A program made the position numbers and the translations under genes. From positions 1 through 14,358 of the forward strand of contig CAMWOK010000044.1 in assembly GCA_947175845.1 (NCBI GenBank): DNA of 14,358 bases, given 5' to 3'. This DNA is from an uncultured Lachnospiraceae bacterium (GTDB lineage Bacteria; Bacillota; Clostridia; Lachnospirales; Lachnospiraceae). Numbering within the stretch: position 1 is the stretch's first letter; every line of letters begins with the position of its first letter. The notes under the pieces were generated by a model. That model made no database searches. It was not told the DNA's origin and saw only the letters and a program-made list of their open reading frames with translations. Shown piece after piece: positions 5,268 through 12,889 of this stretch.

Positions 5268-8200
5268 TCACTCCACCCGCACACTGCTGCTTACGCCGTC
5301 CCTGCTGCGGTTCTTGGTGACGATAAGCTTTCGCTCAATCTGTTCCTTGAGTTCCGCGACGTGGGAGATCACGCCGACGAGCCGGTTGCCCTCGGTCAGC
5401 TGCAGCAGCGCCTTCATCGCGTGCGCGAGCGCCTCCTCGTCGAGCGATCCAAAGCCCTCATCCACAAACATGGAATCCATCTGGATTCCGCCTGCGCAGG
5501 ACTGGATCTCGTCTGACAGGCCCAGGGCGAGCGACAGGGACGCCTCAAAGGTTTCGCCGCCGGACAGCGTCTTTACGCTGCGCGTGGTCCCGTTGTAATG
5601 GTCGATGACACAGAGCTCAAGCCCTGCCTTTCCCCTGATATCTGCGCTGTCCCGCTCGCGCTCTAGCTCGTACTGTCCGCTGCTCATCGTCAGAAGCCGG
5701 AGGTTTGCACGCCGCAGAATGCGATCAAAATACGACATCTGGATGTAGGTCTCAAGCTCCACTTTCTGCTTGCCGCTCAGCGTTCCGTTTGCCGTGTCGG
5801 ACAGCGCCTTCATCCAGATATATTTCTGCTCGACCGCCAGTATATTTTCCTGTCTGGCCATCACCTTCTCATAGATGTCACGGTTGGCTGAGACTGCGCT
5901 CTTTTTCTGGTCGCGCTGTTCATTCTGCCGCTTTTTGTCCTGCTGCCAGTTCTCCCGGCGCGCAATCACATCCTCCTCCTGCAAGTCTGCCGCCTCACCG
6001 GCTGTGTCAAGCTGCTTTTTTAAGGTCTCGACTGCCGCAGCCAGATGCGCCTTGCGGGTCCTGTATTCCTCGTACTGCCTCTTTGCGTCCTGAAATGCCT
6101 TCTCGAGTTCTGCCACGCGGTCGGACAGCGCCTGGATATGCCGCGCAACGGCCTCCTTCGGCTCCGCCCCCAGCTGTTTCTGCAGACTTTCGATCTCCTT
6201 TTCCATCGCGCCGCACTCCGCTGTCTGTTTTGTCAGAGAGACTTCTGATTTCTGGATGGATTGAACAAGTGTTTTTATCGTCTCTTCCGTCTTTGGAAGC
6301 TTCTCTTCCAGCATCTGCTTTCGCATCAGCTTCTCGCGGTTTTTCTCCAATGCGTCCAACAGATTCCCCAGCTGCTGCGCCATCTGTCCTTCTGTATCTC
6401 TGAAAATATCGCACAGTTCCTCCGCTGAAATTTCCGCAGCTTCCGGATATGTTTCGCTTATCCTTGGCTTCTGCGCGCAGAGATTCGCAAAAAGCTGTTT
6501 TGCCTTCTCATCCCTGAGGCTTTTAACTGCCTCCAGCTCCCTCTCCAGCCTGACAAGCACTGCACTGCTCGCAGCGAGCGCCTCCTGCGTCTGTGTCTGC
6601 TGCGCTTCCAGCTGCCTGCGCAACGTGATTGATTGTTCCAGCAGTTTGGCGCACGCGGCGAGCATACTCTGGTATTCTGCGATGCCGGAAAGCACAGCCG
6701 GAAGCTGCAGCTGTGCTTCCTGTAGCGGATTTTGGCACTCCGTGATGTCCAGAGGAAGCACAGTATGCTCAAACGCCCCAACCTGCGCCAAATGCGCGGC
6801 CACTTCCCCGCACAGCTTTCTGGCTTTCTCCATCTCGCTGGCAATCTGCCGCTGCAGAGTCCGCTCCTGCCCGGTGCACTCCGCCTGCTGTGTCGCCTGC
6901 CGGCCTGTCTCATCCTGCAGCTGCCGCTTCTGTATTTCATGCTGCTCTGCCTCATACGTCAGTTGCTCAAAACGTTTTTTGTCTGCGGCTGCCTGCTTTA
7001 ACTGCTCCCTGCACGCGTCAAGCCTCTTTTGCAGATACTCCCCGGCTGCCGTATCTTCACAGCTGAACAAATCTGGTAGCTGTAGTTCGTGCTCTGCCGC
7101 TTCGTGCTCTGCCGATCCCTTGAAAGCTTCACGGGCTTTATCTGGATAAATCGTGTCCGGCAGCTGCAGTTCAGAGAGCAGCTGCGCCCACTGGCGGCGC
7201 TTCTCAGCCAGTTTTCCCTGCGCTGCCGCGAGCGCCTGGCTCTCTTTCTGCGACAGCACGCTCAGCTCTGCCTGCGCTGCCTCCCCCTCTTTCATCAGCC
7301 TGTCGAGTTCCGCTTTCCGGCTCTGCTCGCTCTCTGCATTTTTCACTGCTTCAGCGAGCTCTTTTGCCCTTTTTTTCATCTGCTGCTCGTTTTCTGTGAT
7401 CCGCCTCTTTAAATCAGAAATGCGCACAATATCCGCAGCGGTGTCCGCACAGTCGGCGCACCGTTTTTCACTGTCCTGTTCCGATGCGATAAAAATGCTT
7501 TCCTCCATGGCCTGTACATTCTGCCGCTGCTCGGAAAGCCGCGCGTTCAGGTGCCCTGCCGTCACGCTGAGCCCTTCCGCCCTTTTCTCCGCCTCGGTGA
7601 GCAGCGCTTTCTTCCGCTCGACCTCCTCCTGCTCCGGCGCCTCCGCTGGCATTTTTGCAAGATGCTCATAGTGTGTGTTGCCGCAGACGGGGCACGGCAT
7701 CCCCTCTTTCAGATCGCGCGCAATCAGCCCTGCCTGCGCGCCCAGAAAGCGCCTTTCCGTCTCCCTGTAATCAGCGTCGGCAAACGCCTTCTCCTCCGCC
7801 GCTGTCCGATATTCTTCCTGCGCCGCGCGCAGCTGTGTCTGCAGCTGTTCCCAAACCTTGATTTCCCTGACAAGATTCCTGCATGCCAACTTCTGATCGG
7901 AGAGTTCTCTCTGCTCCTGCGCAAGCTTCAGGCTGCGGGTGTCCGCATCCTTCACGCGCTCCCACTCACTGCGCCAGATCGCCTGCTGATTCTGGTGTGC
8001 CTCCGACCGTGCCTGCGCCTCTTGCTGCGCGGTCCGCCGCGCAGCCACTTCCTGTGCCAGCACATGCAGACTGTCTTTTTGCTCCTCGAATGTTGTCAGC
8101 TGTTCCTGTGCGGTGTCCACTCTGTGCTGACACTGGATTTCCAGCTCCCCCGCACTTTTCAGACGTTCAAGCTCCGCCCTGCGCTGTTTTTCTGTCTCCG

Positions 8201-9731
8201 CAAGCGCGGCCTCCCGCGCATGCAGTTCCTGAATGCGGGCCGCTGTCCGCTGCAGATGCGCCTGATTTTCCTGCTGTTCCCTGTCCGACCGGCGCAGAAG
8301 CGTTTCCTGCTCTGTAAGCCTGTCTTGCAGCTCCCGCACGGTGTCCAGCTGCGCATCACGGTCCGCCAGCTGCGCCGTCTGCTCCTGGAGCTGTGACAGC
8401 TGTGCCGCAAATGCCGCCGCCTGCTCCTGCTCCTTCCCGATCCCCTTCTGCGTCTCCTGCTGCCGCGTCAGCTCCTGTTCCCAGCTGCTTTTCTCACGCT
8501 GCAAGCGCTGTATGTGCTGCTGCAGCGTATCCCTGCTGTTCTCGAGATGCGCCTTCTCCTCGCCCGTGGAGGCAAGCTCCCGCAGCGCCTCCGAATCCGC
8601 CCGAAAAGACGCCTCCTGCATCTGTTGCTGCTCCGCAAGCGCCTGCCTGCGCTCCGTCTCCTGCCTGATCGCCTGGCGTGCGGCGGCGAGCGCTTTTTGG
8701 GTCTGTTCGAGTCTGTCGAACAATCCCAGATTTTTCTGCCGTTCGCTGATCTCCAACACAAGCGGTCCGCACGCCGACGCCTCCTGCTCCGCCTTGTGAT
8801 ACTGCGCCTCCACCTGCTGTATCTCTGGCGCAAGCTGTTGCAGCGCCTCCTGATTCCGGGCAAGTTCTTCCCGCTGCTGCCGGATTTTATGGATATTTCC
8901 GATCAGCTGGTTCTCCCGCTCAATCTGCCTGTCCAGCGCGTCAATCTGACCGTCCAGCGCTGACAGCGCCGCCTCGTCCTCGAGACACAGCTCGTTTAAC
9001 AGCGCGAGCCCCTCACCGACCCTGCCGTCAAATTTTTCCTTGCAGAGCTGGCACATTTTCTCCGCCGTGGGCGTGTCCTGTGTGCACACAATACTTTCCA
9101 TGTACTGGTTGATGCTGCGCTTTAATTCCGTGTACTCCACCCACTGCGCCTTCGCAGCGTCCCTGAGTTTTCCCTGCAGCGTCTGGTACAGTCCGGTCTT
9201 GAAAATCTGGCGGAAAATATTGCCGCGCTCCTCCGTTCCGGCCAGCAGAAGCTTCTGAAAATCCCCCTGCGCAATCATGGCAATCTGAGAAAACTGTTTT
9301 CGGTCAAGTCCGATCAGGTCCGTCACCGCCCGCGTCACTTCCTTGGACTTGGTAACCGGCGTCCTGTCATCGGGATAGACAAGCTCCGCGTCCGCCTTCT
9401 GTGTGGTGTACCCCGTCCCCCGCCCCTTGGGACGCTGGTACTCGGGGTTGCGCCGAACCTGATAGCGCTTTCCACGATAATCAAATATGTAGGTGACAAA
9501 GGTCGGAACATCCTCCTGCGCATATTTGCTGCGAAACATGTCCGCCCTGCGCACATCGCCGCTCGCCTCCCCGTACAGAGCAAACACAATCGCGTCGAAT
9601 ATCGTCGTCTTGCCCGCGCCGGTGTCCCCGGTTATCAGGTACAGCCCCTGGCCGCCCAGACGCTCAAAATCAATCTCAACATTGCCCGCGTACGGTCCGA
9701 ACGCGCTCATAATCAGCTTCACTGGCTTCAT
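5268..9731 (-). CDS. sbcC: SbcC, SMC-like ATPase subunit of the SbcCD nuclease (unusually long)
   Basis: This 1487-residue protein is the ATPase partner of SbcD (the bacterial Rad50-Mre11 counterpart), which opens DNA hairpins and trims blocked double-strand ends. The N-terminal lobe begins MKPVKLIMSAFGPYAGN, has Walker A GDTGAGKT (35-42) and the Q-loop QIAMIAQGDFQ (Gln155). A coiled coil rich in Gln, Glu and Ala runs from about 195 to 675. The zinc hook CPVC follows (Cys680, Cys683), and a second helical arm of about 690-1320. The C-terminal lobe has the signature LSGGE (1389-1393), Walker B MFVDEG (Asp1424, Glu1425), the D-loop GSLDEEAL and a switch His at 1457. All key residues are present. 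SbcC proteins are usually about 1000-1200 residues, and the excess here lies in the arms, mainly the second one. The start matches the family N-terminus. sbcD ends 76 bp upstream, so the two are probably co-transcribed. Confidence 0.96.
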   Translation of the reverse strand: MKPVKLIMSAFGPYAGNVEIDFERLGGQGLYLITGDTGAGKTTIFDAIVFALYGEASGDVRRADMFRSKYAQEDVPTFVTYIFDYRGKRYQVRRNPEYQRPKGRGTGYTTQKADAELVYPDDRTPVTKSKEVTRAVTDLIGLDRKQFSQIAMIAQGDFQKLLLAGTEERGNIFRQIFKTGLYQTLQGKLRDAAKAQWVEYTELKRSINQYMESIVCTQDTPTAEKMCQLCKEKFDGRVGEGLALLNELCLEDEAALSALDGQIDALDRQIERENQLIGNIHKIRQQREELARNQEALQQLAPEIQQVEAQYHKAEQEASACGPLVLEISERQKNLGLFDRLEQTQKALAAARQAIRQETERRQALAEQQQMQEASFRADSEALRELASTGEEKAHLENSRDTLQQHIQRLQREKSSWEQELTRQQETQKGIGKEQEQAAAFAAQLSQLQEQTAQLADRDAQLDTVRELQDRLTEQETLLRRSDREQQENQAHLQRTAARIQELHAREAALAETEKQRRAELERLKSAGELEIQCQHRVDTAQEQLTTFEEQKDSLHVLAQEVAARRTAQQEAQARSEAHQNQQAIWRSEWERVKDADTRSLKLAQEQRELSDQKLACRNLVREIKVWEQLQTQLRAAQEEYRTAAEEKAFADADYRETERRFLGAQAGLIARDLKEGMPCPVCGNTHYEHLAKMPAEAPEQEEVERKKALLTEAEKRAEGLSVTAGHLNARLSEQRQNVQAMEESIFIASEQDSEKRCADCADTAADIVRISDLKRRITENEQQMKKRAKELAEAVKNAESEQSRKAELDRLMKEGEAAQAELSVLSQKESQALAAAQGKLAEKRRQWAQLLSELQLPDTIYPDKAREAFKGSAEHEAAEHELQLPDLFSCEDTAAGEYLQKRLDACREQLKQAAADKKRFEQLTYEAEQHEIQKRQLQDETGRQATQQAECTGQERTLQRQIASEMEKARKLCGEVAAHLAQVGAFEHTVLPLDITECQNPLQEAQLQLPAVLSGIAEYQSMLAACAKLLEQSITLRRQLEAQQTQTQEALAASSAVLVRLERELEAVKSLRDEKAKQLFANLCAQKPRISETYPEAAEISAEELCDIFRDTEGQMAQQLGNLLDALEKNREKLMRKQMLEEKLPKTEETIKTLVQSIQKSEVSLTKQTAECGAMEKEIESLQKQLGAEPKEAVARHIQALSDRVAELEKAFQDAKRQYEEYRTRKAHLAAAVETLKKQLDTAGEAADLQEEDVIARRENWQQDKKRQNEQRDQKKSAVSANRDIYEKVMARQENILAVEQKYIWMKALSDTANGTLSGKQKVELETYIQMSYFDRILRRANLRLLTMSSGQYELERERDSADIRGKAGLELCVIDHYNGTTRSVKTLSGGETFEASLSLALGLSDEIQSCAGGIQMDSMFVDEGFGSLDEEALAHAMKALLQLTEGNRLVGVISHVAELKEQIERKLIVTKNRSRDGVSSSVRVE
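7086..7115. repeat. 15-bp tandem duplication within sbcC
   Basis: Two adjacent 15-bp units starting TTCGTGCTCTGCCG match at 14 of 15 positions. They keep the reading frame and encode AEHEA-AEHEL around residues 873-882, in the second arm of SbcC. This looks like a small slippage duplication in a region that tolerates length change. Confidence 0.75.
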
Positions 9732-9807
9732 CCTTTGTTCCGCCCCTTTCCTCTTGCGAATCCGCAGCTTCTGCGAATCCTTTCTCCACAGTCAGGCACA
9801 CATGCAC

Positions 9808-10953
9808 CTATTTGCATTCCTCTATCAGCTGCGCGACAAACGCCGCCTGCTCCTGGATCATCGGCTGATTGTTCTGCAGCTCATAAAATTCTGCAAACAG
9901 TTCCAGCTCCGATTTCTGTTCAATCTCCTCCGCGCGCTCAATCACACGGTTCTGCCGCGTTCTGTTATTATCGTATTCGAGCCGCATCAGATTCGGATAG
10001 ATAATGCGCAGCTTCTGCAGACCATCCGGGATATCCTCCTCGTCGGTCAGCGTTATCTGCACATAGTCCTCCGTGTCCGTATCCTGATAAGACGAACGCG
10101 CCGTCACTTCCAGATAAGTTCCGCGGATTCTGCGCATATCGCGGAGCGGCGACAGCGGCACCGTCGAGAGCGCGATGTCTCCCTTTTCCTTAAATTCCAC
10201 CACGGTGACCGACTTCTCCTGCTCCGCCTCCGAAAAGGAGTATTTTAGCGGCGTTCCGCAGTAGCGCACCGTCTCGCGCTTAAGCGCCTGCGGGCTGTGG
10301 ATGTGCCCCAGCGCCACATAGTCAAACGCGTCGAAGACATCTGCGTCGACATTGTCCACCCCGCCGACGGAAACCTCCTCAGAATCACAGCGCCCCGCGC
10401 CCGTCACAAACTGATGTGCGATCAGAATATTGCGCCTGCCGCGGTCCACATTCATGCGATCCACCGCACATTTCACCGCATCCTGATAGCTCTCTGGCAG
10501 AGGCTTCCCCTCCATGTCGGGCGCACCTTCCAGCGCGTGGCGCACCACCGCCGGCTTCACAAAAGGAAGCAGATAAATGCACACTTCCCCGTAGGAATCC
10601 TGCATGGTAAGCGGGGTGGTGTCCCCGCGGTAGACGGGCGAGACATACACGCCCCTGCCGCTCATCAGCTGCGCACCGAACGCGATGCGCTCTGCGGAGT
10701 CATGGTTGCCGCTGACCGCAAAAACTTTTTTCCCGCGGTCCGCAAGCTCCGTCAGAAACCAGTCAAACACCTGCACCGCCTCCGCGGACGGCACCGGTTT
10801 GTCGTAGATATCCCCCGCGATCAGGACACCGTCCACCCGCTGCGCCTCCGCGATCGAAAGAATCTGCCGCAGGATATATTTCTGGTCCTCTAGCATGGAA
10901 AACTCATTTACCCGTTTCCCGATATGTAAATCTGAGATATGTAGTAATTTCAT
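9808..10953 (-). CDS. sbcD: SbcD, Mre11-like nuclease subunit of SbcCD
   Basis: From the ATG at 10953 the protein has 381 residues and begins with the canonical MKLLHISDLHIGKRV. The calcineurin-like phosphoesterase motifs are all present: D8-x-H10, GDIYD (Asp48), GNHD (82-85, Asn83, His84), His180 and GHIH (216-219). These bind two metal ions, normally manganese, for 3'-5' exonuclease and hairpin endonuclease activity. The C-terminal part, after about residue 270, contains the capping and SbcC-binding segments. A GTG 14 codons upstream (10995) also follows a GAAGGAT sequence but would add an atypical tail, so I prefer the ATG, preceded by AAAGGG. The gene sits 57 bp after the chemotaxis gene with no clear terminator or promoter between. 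It may be co-transcribed with that gene or use an internal promoter. sbcC follows 76 bp downstream. Confidence 0.95.
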   Translation of the reverse strand: MKLLHISDLHIGKRVNEFSMLEDQKYILRQILSIAEAQRVDGVLIAGDIYDKPVPSAEAVQVFDWFLTELADRGKKVFAVSGNHDSAERIAFGAQLMSGRGVYVSPVYRGDTTPLTMQDSYGEVCIYLLPFVKPAVVRHALEGAPDMEGKPLPESYQDAVKCAVDRMNVDRGRRNILIAHQFVTGAGRCDSEEVSVGGVDNVDADVFDAFDYVALGHIHSPQALKRETVRYCGTPLKYSFSEAEQEKSVTVVEFKEKGDIALSTVPLSPLRDMRRIRGTYLEVTARSSYQDTDTEDYVQITLTDEEDIPDGLQKLRIIYPNLMRLEYDNNRTRQNRVIERAEEIEQKSELELFAEFYELQNNQPMIQEQAAFVAQLIEECK

Positions 10954-11010
10954 GGCACTTTTCCCTTTCCCCGCACAAGTCCAAACCTGCAGCACCTGTT
11001 TTTATCCTTC

Positions 11011-12678
11011 TTATTTCAGCCGGAAGGACTCCATCAGGCTCCTGAGCAGACTCGCCTGCGAGGACAGCTCCTCACTGACGGCGGCGCTCTCCTCGCCTGT
11101 TGCGGAATTGGACTGGACCACAGCAGATATCTGATCGATCCCCACATTGACCTGCGCGATCGCCACATTCTGCTTCTCCACATCCTCCACGACAGCCGCC
11201 ATCTTCACCGTCACGCCATCTGCGATCTGATTTGTCTGTTCGAGCGCCTGCGTCACTCTGTGCATTGCCTGGCTGCCCTCATTGACAGTGACGATGGAAC
11301 TCTCAATCAGTTCCTTGGTCGCCTTGGCCGCCTCGTCCGACTTGCCGGCCAGACTCCGGACTTCCTCCGCGACCACGGCAAAACCTCTGCCGGCAGCCCC
11401 CGCACGCGCAGCCTCCACCGCGGCATTGAGCGCCAGAATATTGATCTGGAACGCAATGCTCTCAATCGTTGACACAATGGTGCTGATTTTCTCCGAAGAA
11501 TCCGAGATGTTGGCCATCGCCACATTCAGCTCCTTGACATAGTCCATGCTGACGCCCAGCTTTGAGCTGACCTGTTCGACAAACTCTCCTGCATCCTTCG
11601 CGGCCACAGCTGTCCTTCTGGCACTCTCCGCAATGTCCGCAACCGTTGCCGAAACTTCCTCGACCGCGCTCGCCTGCTCTGCCGTGCCCTGCGCGAGTGC
11701 CTGCGCCGTGCCCGCCATCTGGTCCGCCCCTGCAGACACCTGCCCGGTGCTCGTGACAATCTTTCCCATGGTGCTGTTGAGAGCGCTGTGAATGCTGTCC
11801 AGAGACCGCTTAATTGACTGAAAATCCCCCGTGTAATCCTGTCTGGCATTCAATGTCAGATCGCCGTCTGCGATCGCCCCGAGCACATCCGAAATCTCTC
11901 CGATATAGAGCTGCATCTGCCGGATTGTCTTCTCAAAGATCTGACCCAGAAAACCGATCTCGTCATTGGAATGCACCCTGACCCGTATCTCCTCCTTGTC
12001 TGCCAGACCCAGATCGCCTCTCTCTAGGCGCTGCGCCATGCCCGTGATCTCACGCAGGGGAATCGATATCCGCTTTGCCAGATATACCGCCAGAAACAGC
12101 ACGCAGACAGTGACAGTGACAAGACTCATCATAGAGATGACATTGATCACATTGGCCGTTCCCTGCTTGGCGTCCGTTGTCGGAAGCCCTGCAAAAAGCA
12201 GGCCGTTGACATTCCCGTCCTCGCCTCTGGTCGGAACATACGAGCACAGATAGCTGACGCCCAGAATATCGGCCTCCCCCACATAGCTCTGCCCCTTGTC
12301 CAGCACGATCTCCCTGAGCTGTGCGGACAGCTGCGTACCGACCACGCGCTCGCCATTCTGCATCACAGTGCTGTACTTGCGGGTGTCTCCCTCAAAAATG
12401 GTAAACTCACAGTCCATGCGCTGTTTCAGCTCATCCAGCATCTGATTTATTTCTCCGCTGTCCTCTATCCTGTCCAGCTCATATGCAAGCATGTCTGTTC
12501 CGTTGACGCAGCGCTCCTCCTGCATCCTTGTAATCAAATCACGGAACATATAAACGCATATTGTGACGGCCATCACAACAAAAAAAATCTGCATGACTGC
12601 CATCACACATCCGATTTTCAGCCCAAGCCGCATATACTTCCTGCGCCCTGTTCCCTCTGCCATTTGGTTTTGTCCCAT
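11011..12678 (-). CDS. Methyl-accepting chemotaxis protein
   Basis: This 555-residue transmembrane receptor has helix 1 at about 22-46, an extracellular sensor of about 135 residues (47-182), probably a single-Cache domain, and helix 2 at about 183-203. A HAMP domain follows (about 200-255), then a second HAMP-like segment (about 256-301, with ISDVLGAIADGDL). The long cytoplasmic signalling coiled coil carries the conserved hairpin tip IAFQINILALNAAVEAARAG (408-427), where CheA and CheW dock. It ends in SFRLK with no CheR-tethering pentapeptide. The ligand is unknown; two sensor-domain cysteines (Cys90, Cys145) are present. The start at 12678 follows GGAGGATTAGGA, and a second ATG five codons on is less well placed. 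The gene has its own promoter (12757-12729) and is not beside other chemotaxis genes, consistent with a stand-alone receptor. Confidence 0.95.
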   Translation of the reverse strand: MGQNQMAEGTGRRKYMRLGLKIGCVMAVMQIFFVVMAVTICVYMFRDLITRMQEERCVNGTDMLAYELDRIEDSGEINQMLDELKQRMDCEFTIFEGDTRKYSTVMQNGERVVGTQLSAQLREIVLDKGQSYVGEADILGVSYLCSYVPTRGEDGNVNGLLFAGLPTTDAKQGTANVINVISMMSLVTVTVCVLFLAVYLAKRISIPLREITGMAQRLERGDLGLADKEEIRVRVHSNDEIGFLGQIFEKTIRQMQLYIGEISDVLGAIADGDLTLNARQDYTGDFQSIKRSLDSIHSALNSTMGKIVTSTGQVSAGADQMAGTAQALAQGTAEQASAVEEVSATVADIAESARRTAVAAKDAGEFVEQVSSKLGVSMDYVKELNVAMANISDSSEKISTIVSTIESIAFQINILALNAAVEAARAGAAGRGFAVVAEEVRSLAGKSDEAAKATKELIESSIVTVNEGSQAMHRVTQALEQTNQIADGVTVKMAAVVEDVEKQNVAIAQVNVGIDQISAVVQSNSATGEESAAVSEELSSQASLLRSLMESFRLK

Positions 12679-12728
12679 TCCTAATCCTCCGTTCTTTCAA
12701 ATTACATTTTTCTTATAAAGTATACAAT

Positions 12729-12757
12729 ATTTTATCATATAAACGCTTGCCTATCAA
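12729..12757 (-). promoter_or_regulatory. Promoter of the chemotaxis receptor gene
   Basis: TTGATA (12757-12752) and TAAAAT (12734-12729) are 17 nt apart, about 50 nt upstream of the ATG at 12678. This is sigma-A type. I see no sigma-D/FliA-type box (TAAA with GCCGATAT), which would be expected for a classic motility regulon promoter. Confidence 0.72.
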
Positions 12758-12803
12758 TCGCAAAATGCAGGCAGAGCGGGATTTCAAATATTCTAAAAAC
12801 TTT

Positions 12804-12841
12804 ATAAAAACAAGGGTGAACTCTGTCATTCACCCTTGTTT
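12804..12841 (-). terminator. Intrinsic terminator after the sugar isomerase gene
   Basis: AAACAAGGGTGAA and TTCACCCTTGTTT form a perfect 13-bp stem around an 8-nt loop (12821-12828). On the minus strand the stem runs into TTTTTATAAAG. It lies about 50 nt beyond the isomerase stop codon and insulates the chemotaxis gene's promoter. Confidence 0.9.
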
Positions 12842-12889
12842 CTGTATCATTATACTGCCCTATGTAAAGACAACGCTGTCCTCCACAGC

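Noticed and set aside
5071..5598. Plus-strand ORF running through the tRNA and into the sbcC 3' end
   Set aside because: It overlaps the mature tRNA-Ser and its terminator, so it cannot be a normal coding gene.
5705..8963. Many plus-strand ORFs of 70-280 codons opposite sbcC
   Set aside because: They are antisense shadows of a Gln/Glu/Ala-rich coiled-coil gene, giving Cys/Ser/Leu-rich low-complexity products. None has a convincing ribosome binding site or family resemblance.
10954..10995. Upstream GTG start adding 14 residues to SbcD
   Set aside because: The family N-terminus begins exactly at the ATG at 10953 (MKLLHISDLHIG), and the extra residues are not typical. The GTG is nonetheless preceded by a plausible GAAGGAT.
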